Shown here: positions 1 through 9,266 of the stretch, piece by piece
Position numbering within the stretch: position 1 is the stretch's first letter
Layout: every line of letters starts with the position of its first letter
From: DATKPE01 sp035524335
Lineage (GTDB): Bacteria > Bacteroidota > Ignavibacteria > UBA10030 > SZUA-254
Length of the DNA: 64,000 nt
NCBI GenBank assembly: GCA_035524335.1
Contig: DATKPE010000060.1
Location: 1-64,000 of the forward strand
Direction of reading: 5' to 3'
Position numbers and translations under genes: made by a program
Notes under the pieces: model-generated
The model's database searches: none
Told to the model about the DNA's origin: nothing
Seen by the model: the letters and a program-made list of their open reading frames with translations, nothing else

Positions 1-1624
1 TCGCTGCCTGGCTCGCTATCGTCATGTAGTAGGAGAACGGATGATTCGGTTCCGACGGCACCCAGATGTAGTCTCCCTCCTCCACCTTCGTGTCGCCCGG
101 CGACATCCACTGCCTCGTCTTTCCCTTGATCACCTTCACTCCCCCGCTGCTCGCATGATCCGCGTACCCCCCTGCACGCTGGATGTAAAATGCAACATCC
201 TTCCCCTCCGTGACCGGGATGTGACCGGGCGATACCACCTGCCCGAAGACGTACACGGTCTTTTCCTTCGACGGCACGATGACCTGATCCTCGGCGTTCA
301 GCACGACGTCCTCCGCCGAGTCTCCCTTCACGAACAACCGCACGAAATCGGTCCGCACCTCCTCGTGCGTCAGCCGCAGCTCCGTCGCCAGGCCGTATCC
401 AATGCTGTCGTCCGTCGCCGGTAACCCCCGCAGATCGAGCAGATGCGACTCATCGCGCGACTCAACCGGCACCGTCCTCCGCAGAACATACGCCATCCCG
501 AGCGCCGCACGCTCCGTGAATCCGCCCGCCATCCGGATCACCTCGGACAGCTTCGTCCTCTCCTTCGTAATCGGATACGTTCCGGGATAGACTACCTCGC
601 CCTTTACATCAACATTGAAATCTTCACGCTGGTCGCTCCGCCTCTGCACAATGATCCGGTCCCCCGGTTGAAGCGGCTCATCCGCCATCCGGCCGCTCTT
701 CAGATCGCCGATCGAAAATTCCCGGTTCGTCATCGTCTGGCCATCCTCTCCCAGACGCGAGAATATCACCCGGTCGGGGATCCCGAGGCTCGTCAGCCCC
801 TGGGCGATCTGCAACGCCCCCGATATCCGGTCGCCGTCGACAAGTTCGTACCGCCCTCCCGCGTTTACCTGACCGTACACCGCAAAGGTGAATTTTGCCT
901 CGGGTCGCCGCGGTACCAGCACAATATCCCCCTCGCGGAGATAGGGGTTCCACCTGCCTTCGTGAGTCGCAAGGTATTTGGGAAGATCAACCCGGTCCTC
1001 CGTCCCGTCATGATGGCGCACCGTGATCGACCGGACCGACATGTCCTTCCGGATCACCGCGAGATCGTCATCGCTCTGAGTGCGTTTCACACTGTTCGCC
1101 ATATCGATGGCCCTGCTCACCCGGTCGGTCGCGCTCAGCGTATAAACCGCCGGGTTCAGCACACGCCCCATCACATTCACGAGCACCTGTCTCGGTCTCA
1201 TGAGTGTCACAGTGAGGTCCACCCGGAGATATTTCTTCCTGCCTTCCGCCAGGATGAGCTCCCTCGCTTTCGTAAGAGAAAGGTTCGCGACCCTGATCTC
1301 GCCCACGGTCGGAACGATCAGCGTCCCTTCGGGGGTCACGGGAATGGAGAAGCTGAGCGGCGGGCTCATCCAGATGTTCACCGAAAACAGATCGGACGGC
1401 CCGACGAAATAGAGGTCCGGGTCGACGGTCGATTCAAGTGCCACCTGCCCCTGCGTCTGCGAGACGACCGCAGACGCCGAAACCGGCTCATCTGGCGTCA
1501 GATCGAACAGATCGGTTTTAACATCCTTTTGTCCGGTCGATTTCTTTTCCTGCGCGTTTACCCCCCGGGGAAAGCCCGCAATCAGGAGGATGAGCAGTAC
1601 GGCATACAAACAGCGGGTAGTCAT
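1..1624 (-). CDS. SLBB/Poly_export polysaccharide export protein (Wza-like), 3' end outside window
   Basis: Partial gene: 541 codons are visible and the frame stays open through the window edge. The start is ATG at 1624, overlapping the rmlB stop as ATGA. A signal peptide (hydrophobic residues about 8-19, then ...GVNAQ) is followed by a polysaccharide export domain from about residue 68 (DLYFVGPSDLFSVNIW, then PEGTLIVPTVGEIRVANLS). Several SLBB-type repeats follow, each with the pattern of a hydrophobic strand, GxV and G(Y/R)ELxxGD (for example YGQVNAGGRYELVDGDRI and FGQVVSPGHIPVTEGKDV). Family members form the outer-membrane channel for capsule or exopolysaccharide. Coupling to rmlB suggests a polysaccharide locus continuing leftward; dTDP-rhamnose use is inference. 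Confidence 0.88.
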   Translation of the reverse strand, partial: MTTRCLYAVLLILLIAGFPRGVNAQEKKSTGQKDVKTDLFDLTPDEPVSASAVVSQTQGQVALESTVDPDLYFVGPSDLFSVNIWMSPPLSFSIPVTPEGTLIVPTVGEIRVANLSLTKARELILAEGRKKYLRVDLTVTLMRPRQVLVNVMGRVLNPAVYTLSATDRVSRAIDMANSVKRTQSDDDLAVIRKDMSVRSITVRHHDGTEDRVDLPKYLATHEGRWNPYLREGDIVLVPRRPEAKFTFAVYGQVNAGGRYELVDGDRISGALQIAQGLTSLGIPDRVIFSRLGEDGQTMTNREFSIGDLKSGRMADEPLQPGDRIIVQRRSDQREDFNVDVKGEVVYPGTYPITKERTKLSEVIRMAGGFTERAALGMAYVLRRTVPVESRDESHLLDLRGLPATDDSIGYGLATELRLTHEEVRTDFVRLFVKGDSAEDVVLNAEDQVIVPSKEKTVYVFGQVVSPGHIPVTEGKDVAFYIQRAGGYADHASSGGVKVIKGKTRQWMSPGDTKVEEGDYIWVPSEPNHPFSYYMTIASQAA

Positions 1625-2631
1625 CGTGCCTCGTACATGGTGCGATAATAGTTCTGGTACTCTCCGCTCAGGATGCGTCTCCACCACTGCTCATGGCGCA
1701 GATACCAGTCAATCGTACGGCGGATGCCGTCCTCAAACCGGACGGCCGGCTTCCATCCGGTGTCGCGGGATATTTTCGATGCATCGATCGCGTACCTCCG
1801 GTCGTGTCCGGGCCGGTCCTTGACAAAACGGATGAGCGATTCGGGCCTGCCCAGCTCCTTCAGGATCAGCTTCACGATGTCGATGTTCTTCCACTCGTTG
1901 TTTCCACCGATGTTGTAGATCTCCCCGGTGGTCCCCTTCGCAAGCACTGCATCGATCGCCCGGCAGTGATCGTCCACAAAAAGCCAGTCCCGCACGTTCA
2001 GACCGTCCCCGTATACCGGCAGTTCCTTCCCGTCCACCGCGCGAGAGATCATCAGCGGCAGAAGCTTCTCCGGAAACTGGTACGGTCCGTAATTGTTGGA
2101 ACAGCGGGTGATGACGACCGGCAGGTCGAAAGTGTGATGGTACGCGAGCACCAGCATATCGGCCGACGCCTTCGATGCGGCGTACGGACTGTTGGGATGC
2201 AGGGGCGTGGTTTCGGTGAAATATCCGCTCTCCCCGAGCGACCCGTACACTTCGTCCGTCGATACCTGCACGAACCTCGCAATGCCGTGTTCCCGCGCCA
2301 CATCAAGAAGGACGTTGGTCCCGCCGATGTTCGTCTCGACAAAGATATCGGGTCCCAGAATGCTCCGGTCGACATGCGATTCAGCGGCAAAATTGACGAC
2401 GGTATCGATTCGGTGTTCGCTCACCGCCCGCGCTACCGCATTCTTGTCACAAATATCCCCCTTTATGAAGATATATTCAGGGTGTGAAGCTATCGACTCA
2501 AGGTTTTCCGGGTTTCCCGCGTATGTCAGCTTGTCAAAATTTACAATTCTGACCGCGGGTTTTTCCTTCACCAGATGGTGGATGAAATTACTTCCGATGA
2601 ACCCGCACCCCCCTGTGACAAGAATTGCCAT
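1621..2631 (-). CDS. rmlB: dTDP-glucose 4,6-dehydratase
   Basis: 336 aa, the normal RmlB length. It is an extended short-chain dehydrogenase that converts dTDP-glucose to dTDP-4-keto-6-deoxyglucose, an early step to dTDP-rhamnose and other deoxysugars. An NAD-binding GGCGFIG lies at residues 7-13. The catalytic STDEVYG holds Thr125-Asp126-Glu127, and Tyr150/Lys154 of the YxxxK motif are in PYAASKAS. The start follows a consensus promoter and a 50-base gap. The stop overlaps the next start (ATGA), so it is translationally coupled to the polysaccharide export gene. The other rml genes are not in the window. Confidence 0.95.
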   Translation of the reverse strand: MAILVTGGCGFIGSNFIHHLVKEKPAVRIVNFDKLTYAGNPENLESIASHPEYIFIKGDICDKNAVARAVSEHRIDTVVNFAAESHVDRSILGPDIFVETNIGGTNVLLDVAREHGIARFVQVSTDEVYGSLGESGYFTETTPLHPNSPYAASKASADMLVLAYHHTFDLPVVITRCSNNYGPYQFPEKLLPLMISRAVDGKELPVYGDGLNVRDWLFVDDHCRAIDAVLAKGTTGEIYNIGGNNEWKNIDIVKLILKELGRPESLIRFVKDRPGHDRRYAIDASKISRDTGWKPAVRFEDGIRRTIDWYLRHEQWWRRILSGEYQNYYRTMYEAR

Positions 2632-2942
2632 CGGATCAATTTTCGTTGAAAATAAAGGAAATTGTAATAAAATGAGAAATAAATCTACGAAAATAGGGCT
2701 CTAAAGTCAATCATTTCAATGTCCGGATCGGGCCGGAACATCGAAAAAATGCGGAAAGTGCGTGAAACTAACCCTGGGGAATCAATATCAAGTGGGTGAG
2801 GAAATCCCTCTGGAAATGAAGAATTATGAAGGAAACAACATATAAAGGTAAGAATTCCGGGAATGAAAATCAATGCCGGATGCGGCTCAACCTGTCCCGC
2901 AACTCTTCCGACCGGCCTGCCCCGGCGCGGCCCCGATCCTCC
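2632..2942. other. Intergenic region between batE and rmlB
   Basis: 311 bases without a convincing gene. The half next to batE is GC-rich and the half next to rmlB is AT-rich and holds the rmlB promoter. I see no hairpin with a T-tract after the batE stop, so read-through from the bat operon into rmlB cannot be excluded. Short open frames here (such as 2685-2873 minus) lack coding character. Confidence 0.6.
2682..2710 (-). promoter_or_regulatory. Candidate sigma-70-type promoter for rmlB
   Basis: On the minus strand TTGACT (2710-2705) is followed by a 17-base spacer and TAGATT (2687-2682). Predicted start of transcription is near 2675, giving a leader of about 44 bases before the rmlB ATG at 2631. 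The surrounding sequence is clearly AT-rich against a GC-rich background. Prediction from sequence only. Confidence 0.55.
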
Positions 2943-3695
2943 TCAGATCGCCCGGATGGCGCTCGATCCGAGCCATCCGATCTTGCCGTCCGCCAGCCGG
3001 ATTTTCCTCCACTCACCGACGACGTCCAGAAGGTCGACTTTCACCCCTTCGTGGAGGACGAACAGGTCGACACTCTGGGGATCCGGCGCGCTTTTTACCG
3101 AAACTGTCGGGGCAAACACAATCGCCGAACTTTCATCCCGTTCCAGGTGCCGCTCCTGGGACATGGTGACGAATCCGACCGCCGCCGCCCCGAGACAGAC
3201 CGCCGCGGCCAGGAGCGCGAGACGCTGGACGAGGAGCGACCGGAAATAGACGAATATCATGCCGGCGACAGCCGCGCCCCAGAGGCAGAGGATGCCGGCG
3301 GTCGCCCATCCGTCCGCCGACAGAAGGAGAACGAACGAGTTCCACCATCGTGCAAGGAACACCTGCGGGAGCGGGTCGATCTTATCGACCACGCGCAGGT
3401 TTGCGATCCGGATGTTATAGGCGATATCCTCATCGTCCGGCGAGAGCCGCTTCGCCCTCTCGTACCAGAGAAGCGCCGAGGGGATGTCGTTCAGCTTGAA
3501 ATAGGCGTTGCCCAGATTGAAAAATAGCGCGGGATGCTCGTACCCGTTGCTGTAGACCTGTTCATAGAGTTTTGCGGCGCCGCGGTAATCGCCGTTCCGG
3601 TAAAGCTGATTCGCCTGCTCGAACTGCAGGCCGGCCTCCTGACCCCATGCCGCCGCAGGAAGCAGAAGGAAGAGAACAAGAATGATCGTTTTCAT
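2943..3695 (-). CDS. batE: BatE-like TPR and SH3-domain membrane protein
   Basis: 250 aa. A signal peptide (ending about AAAWGQ) is followed by TPR repeats at about residues 22-95 (LQFEQANQLYRNGDYRGAAKLY and LFFNLGNAYFKLNDIPSALLWY). Two membrane segments lie near residues 125-175. A bacterial SH3-like domain closes the protein (VKVDLLDVVGEWRKIRLADG, then GWLGSSAIRAI). This architecture and its last place in a moxR-bat operon match BatE. It is coupled to batD by an ATGA overlap. Bat proteins were named for Bacteroides aerotolerance; their biochemical role is unsettled and is presumed to be a periplasmic envelope complex. Confidence 0.85.
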   Translation of the reverse strand: MKTIILVLFLLLPAAAWGQEAGLQFEQANQLYRNGDYRGAAKLYEQVYSNGYEHPALFFNLGNAYFKLNDIPSALLWYERAKRLSPDDEDIAYNIRIANLRVVDKIDPLPQVFLARWWNSFVLLLSADGWATAGILCLWGAAVAGMIFVYFRSLLVQRLALLAAAVCLGAAAVGFVTMSQERHLERDESSAIVFAPTVSVKSAPDPQSVDLFVLHEGVKVDLLDVVGEWRKIRLADGKIGWLGSSAIRAI

Positions 3696-5530
3696 CGGAG
3701 TTGTCCCTCCAGATTGGAAATAAGGTCGACCGTGCGCCGGTACATCGTGTCCATTTCGACGGCGTCTGTCATCGGTGCGAACCTGGCGAACTCACACTGC
3801 TCGATGGTCCCGGCAATATCGGCGATGTTTTCCGCAGGCACGTCCCGCTGTGTGAGCACGGCGCGGATGCCGTCGATCGAAAGATCCGACGGCGGAATCC
3901 TCAGCTTGTCGCTCAGGTACCCCCAGACCGCCCGCGAGACTTCGGTGTAAAACTCTTGCTTCTGCTGTTTGTCGAGGAATTCCCGGGCGAGCTTCAGGCG
4001 CTTCAGGGAAACCCTGCGGGCGCGACGGTTTCTGAGGCCCGCGACGTCGTTCAGGAGACGTTCCCGCCGGCGGACGAAGACCATGAAACCAAGAAAGGCG
4101 GCGATCGGCGTCGCGGCGAGGGCATAGAATCTGGTTGTTCCGGAAAATCCCTCGCTGGTCCGGCGAAACACCAGCGCCCCGCTCCTGATGAAGCGGATAT
4201 CCTCGCCGAGCAGTTTGACGTCCTCCTTGCCGAGGCCCGACACGGCACCGCTCGCGTACTCCGCTCCCTTTTCCACGGTGATCGTGAATTCGGGGCTTGT
4301 CATTTCGACGTATGATTTCCGCTCGAGATCGAAGTAGCCGAACTGGAACGGGGCGATCTTCTGCTCCCCGGGATGCCGCGGAATGAGGAGATACTCGAAC
4401 GTCCGGGAGCCGGAAATAATGTTTCCCTGGTTCGAAATGTTGTCTGAAATCTTGGGATCGTACCTGTCGAAATCGGGCGGAAATGCGATATTCGGCGGCT
4501 GGAGCAGTTTCAGGTTTCCCCGGCCGCTGATCTTGATCCGGAGCGTCACCGGGTCGTTTGTCTTGACCTGTTTCTTGTCGACCCACGCCTCCATCGAGAA
4601 TTTCCCGACCGCTCCGTTGAATCCCGGCGGCGTGCTGGACGACGGCAGAGGATCGACGATGATCTTCACCGGTTCACTGCGCACGGCATAATTCACGTTC
4701 GTGACGCCCCCGAAGAACGGATCGTTGAAGAACTGATCGAAGAGATTGTTCGTCTGCCTGCGCGTCGGGACCTGCACGACGCAGGTCATCTCCATCGGAT
4801 CGAGCTCCAGCGTCCCCGACCGCTGGGGAAAAAGCGCCGCCTTCTTGAGCACCGCGACCCGGTACTGCTTTCCGTTGTAGGTTTCGTTGGTCACCTGAAG
4901 CTGTTTCGGCATTTCGAGTTCCTCGCTCCAGAATCCCGAGAGGGCCGGCATCGTCGGCTGGTTGTAATTTGCAATCGACACCCGGAAGTAGAGCTTGTAC
5001 TCGACCGTCAGCTGTTCCCCCTGAAAAACCCTCGTTTTATCTACCGACACCTTCAGAAGAAGATTGTCGCCGATCTGCTTCGACAGGTCGGCGCTGTTGT
5101 CCTGCCTGTTCTGCTTCGAACCCGGGGGCGCTCCCTTGACGACGGCAATGGTCAGCGGCTGGCTCCTGAGCGTTTTGCCGTTCAGGGAAATCGATGCCGG
5201 TTGGATGGTGAATTTTCCCTCGGTTTTCCCCTGCAGAATATAGTTGTAGGTGATGGAGGCCGAAACGGACCCGTTGATGAACTGCATGTTGGTGGAAGAG
5301 TTCGGCCCGGAGGCAACCAGAAAGTCACCCAGCGGCGGGGGCTGGAAATTATCCCCGCCCGTTGTTCCGCTGAGCGTGAACGTGAGCTCGAACTGCTCCC
5401 CGACCGCAACCGTATTCCGGTCGACCGAGGCGGTGAACTGTCCGTCCTGCGCGCCCCGGAGTGCCGTGGCCGCGAGAAAAACGAGGCAGAGAATGACGCT
5501 GATTGCGATGTTCTTCAATGCGGTATGCAC
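3692..5530 (-). CDS. batD: BatD protein (oxygen tolerance family)
   Basis: 612 aa. The start is GTG at 5530, just after the batC stop (TGAGGTG), giving a clear signal peptide (IAISVILCLVFLAATALRGAQ). The family's N-terminal Ig-like segment follows (FTASVDRNTVAVGEQFELTF), with further beta-rich repeats (DNLLLKVSVDKTRVFQGEQL; EAWVDKKQVKTNDPVTLRIK). A transmembrane segment lies near residue 470-490 before a basic stretch (RRRERLL), with a helical cytoplasmic tail. Large periplasmic domains plus one membrane anchor are typical of BatD. It sits between batC and batE in the same reading chain. Confidence 0.92.
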   Translation of the reverse strand: MHTALKNIAISVILCLVFLAATALRGAQDGQFTASVDRNTVAVGEQFELTFTLSGTTGGDNFQPPPLGDFLVASGPNSSTNMQFINGSVSASITYNYILQGKTEGKFTIQPASISLNGKTLRSQPLTIAVVKGAPPGSKQNRQDNSADLSKQIGDNLLLKVSVDKTRVFQGEQLTVEYKLYFRVSIANYNQPTMPALSGFWSEELEMPKQLQVTNETYNGKQYRVAVLKKAALFPQRSGTLELDPMEMTCVVQVPTRRQTNNLFDQFFNDPFFGGVTNVNYAVRSEPVKIIVDPLPSSSTPPGFNGAVGKFSMEAWVDKKQVKTNDPVTLRIKISGRGNLKLLQPPNIAFPPDFDRYDPKISDNISNQGNIISGSRTFEYLLIPRHPGEQKIAPFQFGYFDLERKSYVEMTSPEFTITVEKGAEYASGAVSGLGKEDVKLLGEDIRFIRSGALVFRRTSEGFSGTTRFYALAATPIAAFLGFMVFVRRRERLLNDVAGLRNRRARRVSLKRLKLAREFLDKQQKQEFYTEVSRAVWGYLSDKLRIPPSDLSIDGIRAVLTQRDVPAENIADIAGTIEQCEFARFAPMTDAVEMDTMYRRTVDLISNLEGQLR

Positions 5531-5531
5531 C

Positions 5532-6275
5532 TCACCAGTCCTTGTCGATTTTCACGTGCGCAGGAACTTTTTTATGAAGCTTTTTCTGCACGTCTTTCTC
5601 TTCGTTGTTGAGCGCCTGGAGAATCCGTTCGGCGTCCTCCTTCGAGATCTGCTGTTTCCTGGCCTGGGCGGTCCTGGTATTGTCCTGATCGGCCTTCTTC
5701 TCCCCGTTCTGCTGGTTCTGCGCCTGGTCCTGCCCCTTCCGCTGATCCTTGTTCTGCTGATCCTGCTGTTGCTGTTGTTTGTCCTGCTTGTCGTTCTTCT
5801 GTTTGTCGTTCTTCTGTTTGTCGTTTTTCTGCTGCTGTTGTTGTTGCTGCTGGCGGAGCATCGCCCGGGCAAATTCGTAATTATACTTCGTATCGAGGTC
5901 TTCCGGATTTGCTTTCAGCGCCTCCTTGAACGCCGACACGCTCTCCGGGTATTTCTGCACCTTGAGGAGGGAATTCCCGAGGTTGTGATATGCCTTAGCG
6001 CGGACGTCGCGGTCAGACGCCTTCGAGGCGGTCAGGGCATACTGCTGGGCCGCTTCGGCGTACCTTCCCTGCTTGTACAGCGCATCGCCGAGATTGAAGA
6101 CGCCGGTCTGCGACTCCCTGTTTTTCTCGAGCGCCTTCCGGTAATCGACTTCGGCGTCCGAGAATTTGGTGTCGCCGTAGGATGCGTTGCCGTCGCGGAT
6201 CAGCGAGCGTTCCGACTGCGACCGGAGCGATGCCGGAAATATGCACAGCAGGCAGAGCATCAGGACAGGTTTCAT
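5532..6275 (-). CDS. batC: BatC-like TPR protein with Q/K-rich tail
   Basis: 247 aa from ATG at 6275. This start overlaps the batB stop as ATGA, has GGAGG five bases upstream and yields a proper signal peptide (MKPVLMLCLLCIFPASLRSQ). An in-frame ATG at 6311 would add 12 residues and lacks this support. Three TPR units cover about residues 25-135 (DAEVDYRKALEKN; AAQQYALTASKASDRDV; SVSAFKEALKANPEDLDTKY). The C-terminal third is low complexity, dominated by Gln, Lys and Asp with three exact KNDKQ units. TPR proteins at this operon position are BatC and probably scaffold the vWA partners. Confidence 0.87.
   Translation of the reverse strand: MKPVLMLCLLCIFPASLRSQSERSLIRDGNASYGDTKFSDAEVDYRKALEKNRESQTGVFNLGDALYKQGRYAEAAQQYALTASKASDRDVRAKAYHNLGNSLLKVQKYPESVSAFKEALKANPEDLDTKYNYEFARAMLRQQQQQQQQKNDKQKNDKQKNDKQDKQQQQQDQQNKDQRKGQDQAQNQQNGEKKADQDNTRTAQARKQQISKEDAERILQALNNEEKDVQKKLHKKVPAHVKIDKDW
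5788..5832 (-). repeat. Three tandem 15-base units inside batC
   Basis: The 15-base unit TTGTCGTTCTTCTGT (plus strand) occurs twice perfectly and once with two changes, encoding consecutive KNDKQ units on the minus strand. Poly-Gln codons flank it on both sides. Units of 15 bases keep the frame, so the repeat number could change without breaking the gene. Confidence 0.85.
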
Positions 6276-7309
6276 TGCGTCCTCCGGAGGAGTGAATACT
6301 TCTGCATCCACGGCGTGACCCGCTCGGACAGGAAAAATTCCAGAAGGAGGAGGAAGATTGCGGCGGCCAGGCAGTACTGGAACCGGTCCTCGTATTCCGA
6401 GACGACCTTCGCGCCGTATTCCTTTTTCTCCATCGTCTGAATCTCATGGAGAACGGCGTCGAGTTCGCTCGCCTGGTTGGAGGCGCGGATGAATTTCCCG
6501 CCTCCCGCCTCGGCAATCTGCGTGAGCGACAGTTCGTCCAGCTTCGTGACGACCGTGGCGCCCTCGGCGTCCTTCTTGTAACCGACGATACTCTGATTCT
6601 GGAACACCGGTATCGGCGCGCCGTCGGGAAGGCCCATGCCGATGGTATGAATGATCACCCCTTCGTCGTGCGCCTCCTTTGCGGCAGCCACGGCGTCGTC
6701 CTCGTGATTTTCGCCGTCGGTGATCAGAATAATGACCTTGTGTTTCTGTTCCCCCGCGGCGAACGATTTTCTGGCGAGACGGAGGGCCGACCCGATCGCC
6801 GTGCCGGGCACCGGAACACAGTCGATGTCAATCGTGCTGAGGAGCAGCCGGGCGGCGGAGTAATCGGTTGTCAGCGGCAGCTGGAGGTAGCTTTCCCCCG
6901 CGAAGACCACGATGCCGATGCGGTCGTTCTGAAGCTTGTCGAGCATCCGGGATATTTCCTGTTTCGCGCTTTCGAGCCTGCTCGGCTTGATATCCTCCGC
7001 GGTCATGCTCGCGGAGACGTCGAGGGCGATCATGATGTCGACCCCCTCCCGCTTGAGCTCCTCCAGTTTTGTCCCGATCTGCGGATTTGCAAGTCCGAGG
7101 ATGATGAATCCGATGGCGCCGGCGAGGAGGGTGAACTTCACGCTCCGTTTGTAGCGGCTCCGGTCGGCGGTCAGCTGTTCCACCATTGGGAGTTCGCCGA
7201 AGAGGCGGAGAAGTTTTTTCCGCCGGTGGACAGCCCAGACGTAGAGGCCGGCCAGGAGCGGCAGAAGGGCCAGTGCGTACAGATACTCGGTATGTGCGAA
7301 ACGGAACAT
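6272..7309 (-). CDS. batB: BatB-like von Willebrand factor A domain membrane protein
   Basis: 345 aa. Two N-terminal membrane segments (residues about 8-26 and 56-75) precede a vWA domain with an intact MIDAS, DVSASM, at Asp97/Ser99/Ser101. LITDGENH follows further along. A C-terminal membrane segment lies at about 313-332 (CLAAAIFLLLLEFFL). This N-TM/vWA/C-TM layout is that of BatA/BatB. It follows batA by two bases and is coupled to batC by ATGA. The vWA domain faces the periplasm and is expected to bind a protein partner through a divalent metal. Confidence 0.9.
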   Translation of the reverse strand: MFRFAHTEYLYALALLPLLAGLYVWAVHRRKKLLRLFGELPMVEQLTADRSRYKRSVKFTLLAGAIGFIILGLANPQIGTKLEELKREGVDIMIALDVSASMTAEDIKPSRLESAKQEISRMLDKLQNDRIGIVVFAGESYLQLPLTTDYSAARLLLSTIDIDCVPVPGTAIGSALRLARKSFAAGEQKHKVIILITDGENHEDDAVAAAKEAHDEGVIIHTIGMGLPDGAPIPVFQNQSIVGYKKDAEGATVVTKLDELSLTQIAEAGGGKFIRASNQASELDAVLHEIQTMEKKEYGAKVVSEYEDRFQYCLAAAIFLLLLEFFLSERVTPWMQKYSLLRRTQ

Positions 7310-7311
7310 GA

Positions 7312-8304
7312 CTATGGGTTTTTACGGAACAGTGTCTGCCCGAAGAGCACTTCCAGGAGCAGGAGGATTCCACCGGCCATTCCCGCTGTGTAGAAATCCT
7401 CGCGGTAGCGGCGGAACTGGGTCACCTCGATCTTGGTTTTTTCGAGCCGGTCGATTTCGGTGTAGATGTCCTTCAGGGTCTGATTATTGGTCGCGCGGAA
7501 ATATTTCCCGCCGGTCAGGTCCGCGATCTTCTGAAGCAGGGCTTCGTCAATTTCCACCGGCATGTTCTGGTACTGCGTTCCGAACGGGGTCTGGACCGGA
7601 TAGGGCGCCGTCCCGATGGTCCCGACGCCGATCGTATAGACCCGGATGCCGAACGTCTGGGCGATGCCGGCCGCGGTCATCGGATCGATCGAGCCCATGT
7701 TGTTCACCCCGTCGGTCAGAAGCACGATCACCCTGCTCTTTGCCTTGCTGTCCTTCAGCCGGGTGATCGCCGTGGCGAGCCCGCTGCCGATCGCCGTCCC
7801 GTCCTCGATCATGCCGCTCTTGACCTGTTTGAGAAGATCGACGACGATGCCATGATCGAGGGTGAGCGGGCACTGTGTGAAGCTTTCGCCCGAAAAGATC
7901 ACCAGCCCGATCCGGTCGTTCGGCCGGTTTTCAATGAAATCGGCCGCAACCTTTTTTGCGGCTTCGATGCGGTTGGGATGGAAATCCTCCGCAAGCATGC
8001 TTCCGGAGATGTCGGTCGTGAGTACGATGTCGATCCCCTCGGTGCTCACGTTTTCGCCGCGCGAGGTGGAGCGCGGTCGTGCGAGAGCGGTTACCAGGAG
8101 AATGAGCGCGACGATCCGCAGAACAAACACCAGATGGCGGAGGCGGAGACGGACCGACCGGGGCGCCGCCCTGAAGACGGCCGTCCCGGACACTCTGATG
8201 TCGGTAAGACGGCGCCGCTCCCTCTTCCAGTACCAGAAGATCATCGGCAGGATGAAGAGGAGGAGAAAAAAATACTCCGGATTCGCGAACGTCACGCCGT
8301 TCAT
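7312..8304 (-). CDS. batA: BatA-like von Willebrand factor A domain membrane protein
   Basis: 330 aa, paralogous to the next gene. An aerotolerance-regulator N-terminal region (FANPEYFFLLLFILPMIFWY) and a second membrane segment (residues about 57-75) precede a vWA domain with MIDAS DISGSM at Asp98/Ser100/Ser102 and LLTDGVNN. The C terminus has one more hydrophobic segment (TAGMAGGILLLLEVLF). It overlaps the upstream BatD-like gene (ATGA) and lies two bases from batB. Confidence 0.9.
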   Translation of the reverse strand: MNGVTFANPEYFFLLLFILPMIFWYWKRERRRLTDIRVSGTAVFRAAPRSVRLRLRHLVFVLRIVALILLVTALARPRSTSRGENVSTEGIDIVLTTDISGSMLAEDFHPNRIEAAKKVAADFIENRPNDRIGLVIFSGESFTQCPLTLDHGIVVDLLKQVKSGMIEDGTAIGSGLATAITRLKDSKAKSRVIVLLTDGVNNMGSIDPMTAAGIAQTFGIRVYTIGVGTIGTAPYPVQTPFGTQYQNMPVEIDEALLQKIADLTGGKYFRATNNQTLKDIYTEIDRLEKTKIEVTQFRRYREDFYTAGMAGGILLLLEVLFGQTLFRKNP

Positions 8305-9266
8305 GCGGTCACCTCGGCGGCAGGAGGAGACGCCTCGGCCGTCACGACCGGGCGGCTTGTCTCCTCGACAAACCCGACGGCGAACGCCAGACTCTCCTCA
8401 TTTTCGTTCGCCAGCGGCTGATATTTCGCAAACTTCACCAGGTCGGCCCGGACAAGCATGGTCTGCAGTTTCCCGGTCAGCGGTTTCTCAAGAGCGCGGA
8501 TATCCGGCGACGCGAGAATTTCATCGGAGGTCATCTCCATCGCGATGACGCCGAATTTCCGTTCGATGTAGGTCCTGACGATATCGGTGAGGGTTGTGTG
8601 ATATTCCTTGACACGGCCCCTCTGCCAGAGGTTTTCCGAGCCGAGTGCCCGGAGCGCTTCGAGCGCGAGCTCGTGAGCGGGCCGCGGCGGCGCCTCCGGA
8701 ATGATCGGCTCACCCCGCGCCCGCCGTTTGCGTATGTAACTGACCAGCCAGATGATGCCGGTAAGAACGATGAGCGCAACGAGGTAGGGGAAGATATCCC
8801 AGAAACCGATCGGCACCGAAAGAGGTGATTTGATATCCCGGAATTCCTTCGAGGTGTCGACCGCAATGCCCTTCACGAAGACGGCGATCGGATCGGTTGC
8901 CGCCGACCGGACGGACGTGTCTCCCGCAGTCCGGTACCGGACGGCGATCGGCGGAATGACCTGGGCACCGGAGTCGAATGCGGCGAGCGTAAACGTATAG
9001 GTCTCGAGAACGGCCTGCCCGTTCTGCCGGATGGCGCCGGTATCGGCTTTGACCAGTTCGAAACCGGGGATCGAATCGGGCAGGGCGGGACGGAGAAGCC
9101 GGACGCCGGGGAGATGCTCGACGTCGAGATGGACGGTCACCCAGTCGCCAATGAGAAATTTCGTCGAATCGACATGCGCCGATGCGCGGATATCCTCCGC
9201 CCGGGCCTGATGGAGGAGGGGGACGAGGAGCATGAGGAGGAGCGCCTGGCGGAACCCTTTCACCAT
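8301..9266 (-). CDS. BatD-like periplasmic/membrane protein of the bat operon
   Basis: 321 aa. A signal peptide (LLLMLLVPLLHQARA) leads into a beta-rich region resembling one BatD repeat (IRASAHVDSTKFLIGDWVTV, then ETYTFTLAAFDSGAQVIPPI). A transmembrane helix lies at residues about 185-205 and a cytoplasmic helical domain of about 110 residues follows (YIERKFGVIAMEMTSDEILA). A short BatD-like protein between DUF58 and batA is common in Bacteroidota bat operons. It overlaps DUF58 by 7 bases. Function unknown beyond membership of this complex. Confidence 0.75.
   Translation of the reverse strand: MVKGFRQALLLMLLVPLLHQARAEDIRASAHVDSTKFLIGDWVTVHLDVEHLPGVRLLRPALPDSIPGFELVKADTGAIRQNGQAVLETYTFTLAAFDSGAQVIPPIAVRYRTAGDTSVRSAATDPIAVFVKGIAVDTSKEFRDIKSPLSVPIGFWDIFPYLVALIVLTGIIWLVSYIRKRRARGEPIIPEAPPRPAHELALEALRALGSENLWQRGRVKEYHTTLTDIVRTYIERKFGVIAMEMTSDEILASPDIRALEKPLTGKLQTMLVRADLVKFAKYQPLANENEESLAFAVGFVEETSRPVVTAEASPPAAEVTA

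Noticed and set aside
443..1648. Plus-strand frame of 401 codons at the left edge
   Set aside because: It is antisense to the polysaccharide export gene, whose minus-strand translation has clear SLBB repeats and a signal peptide.
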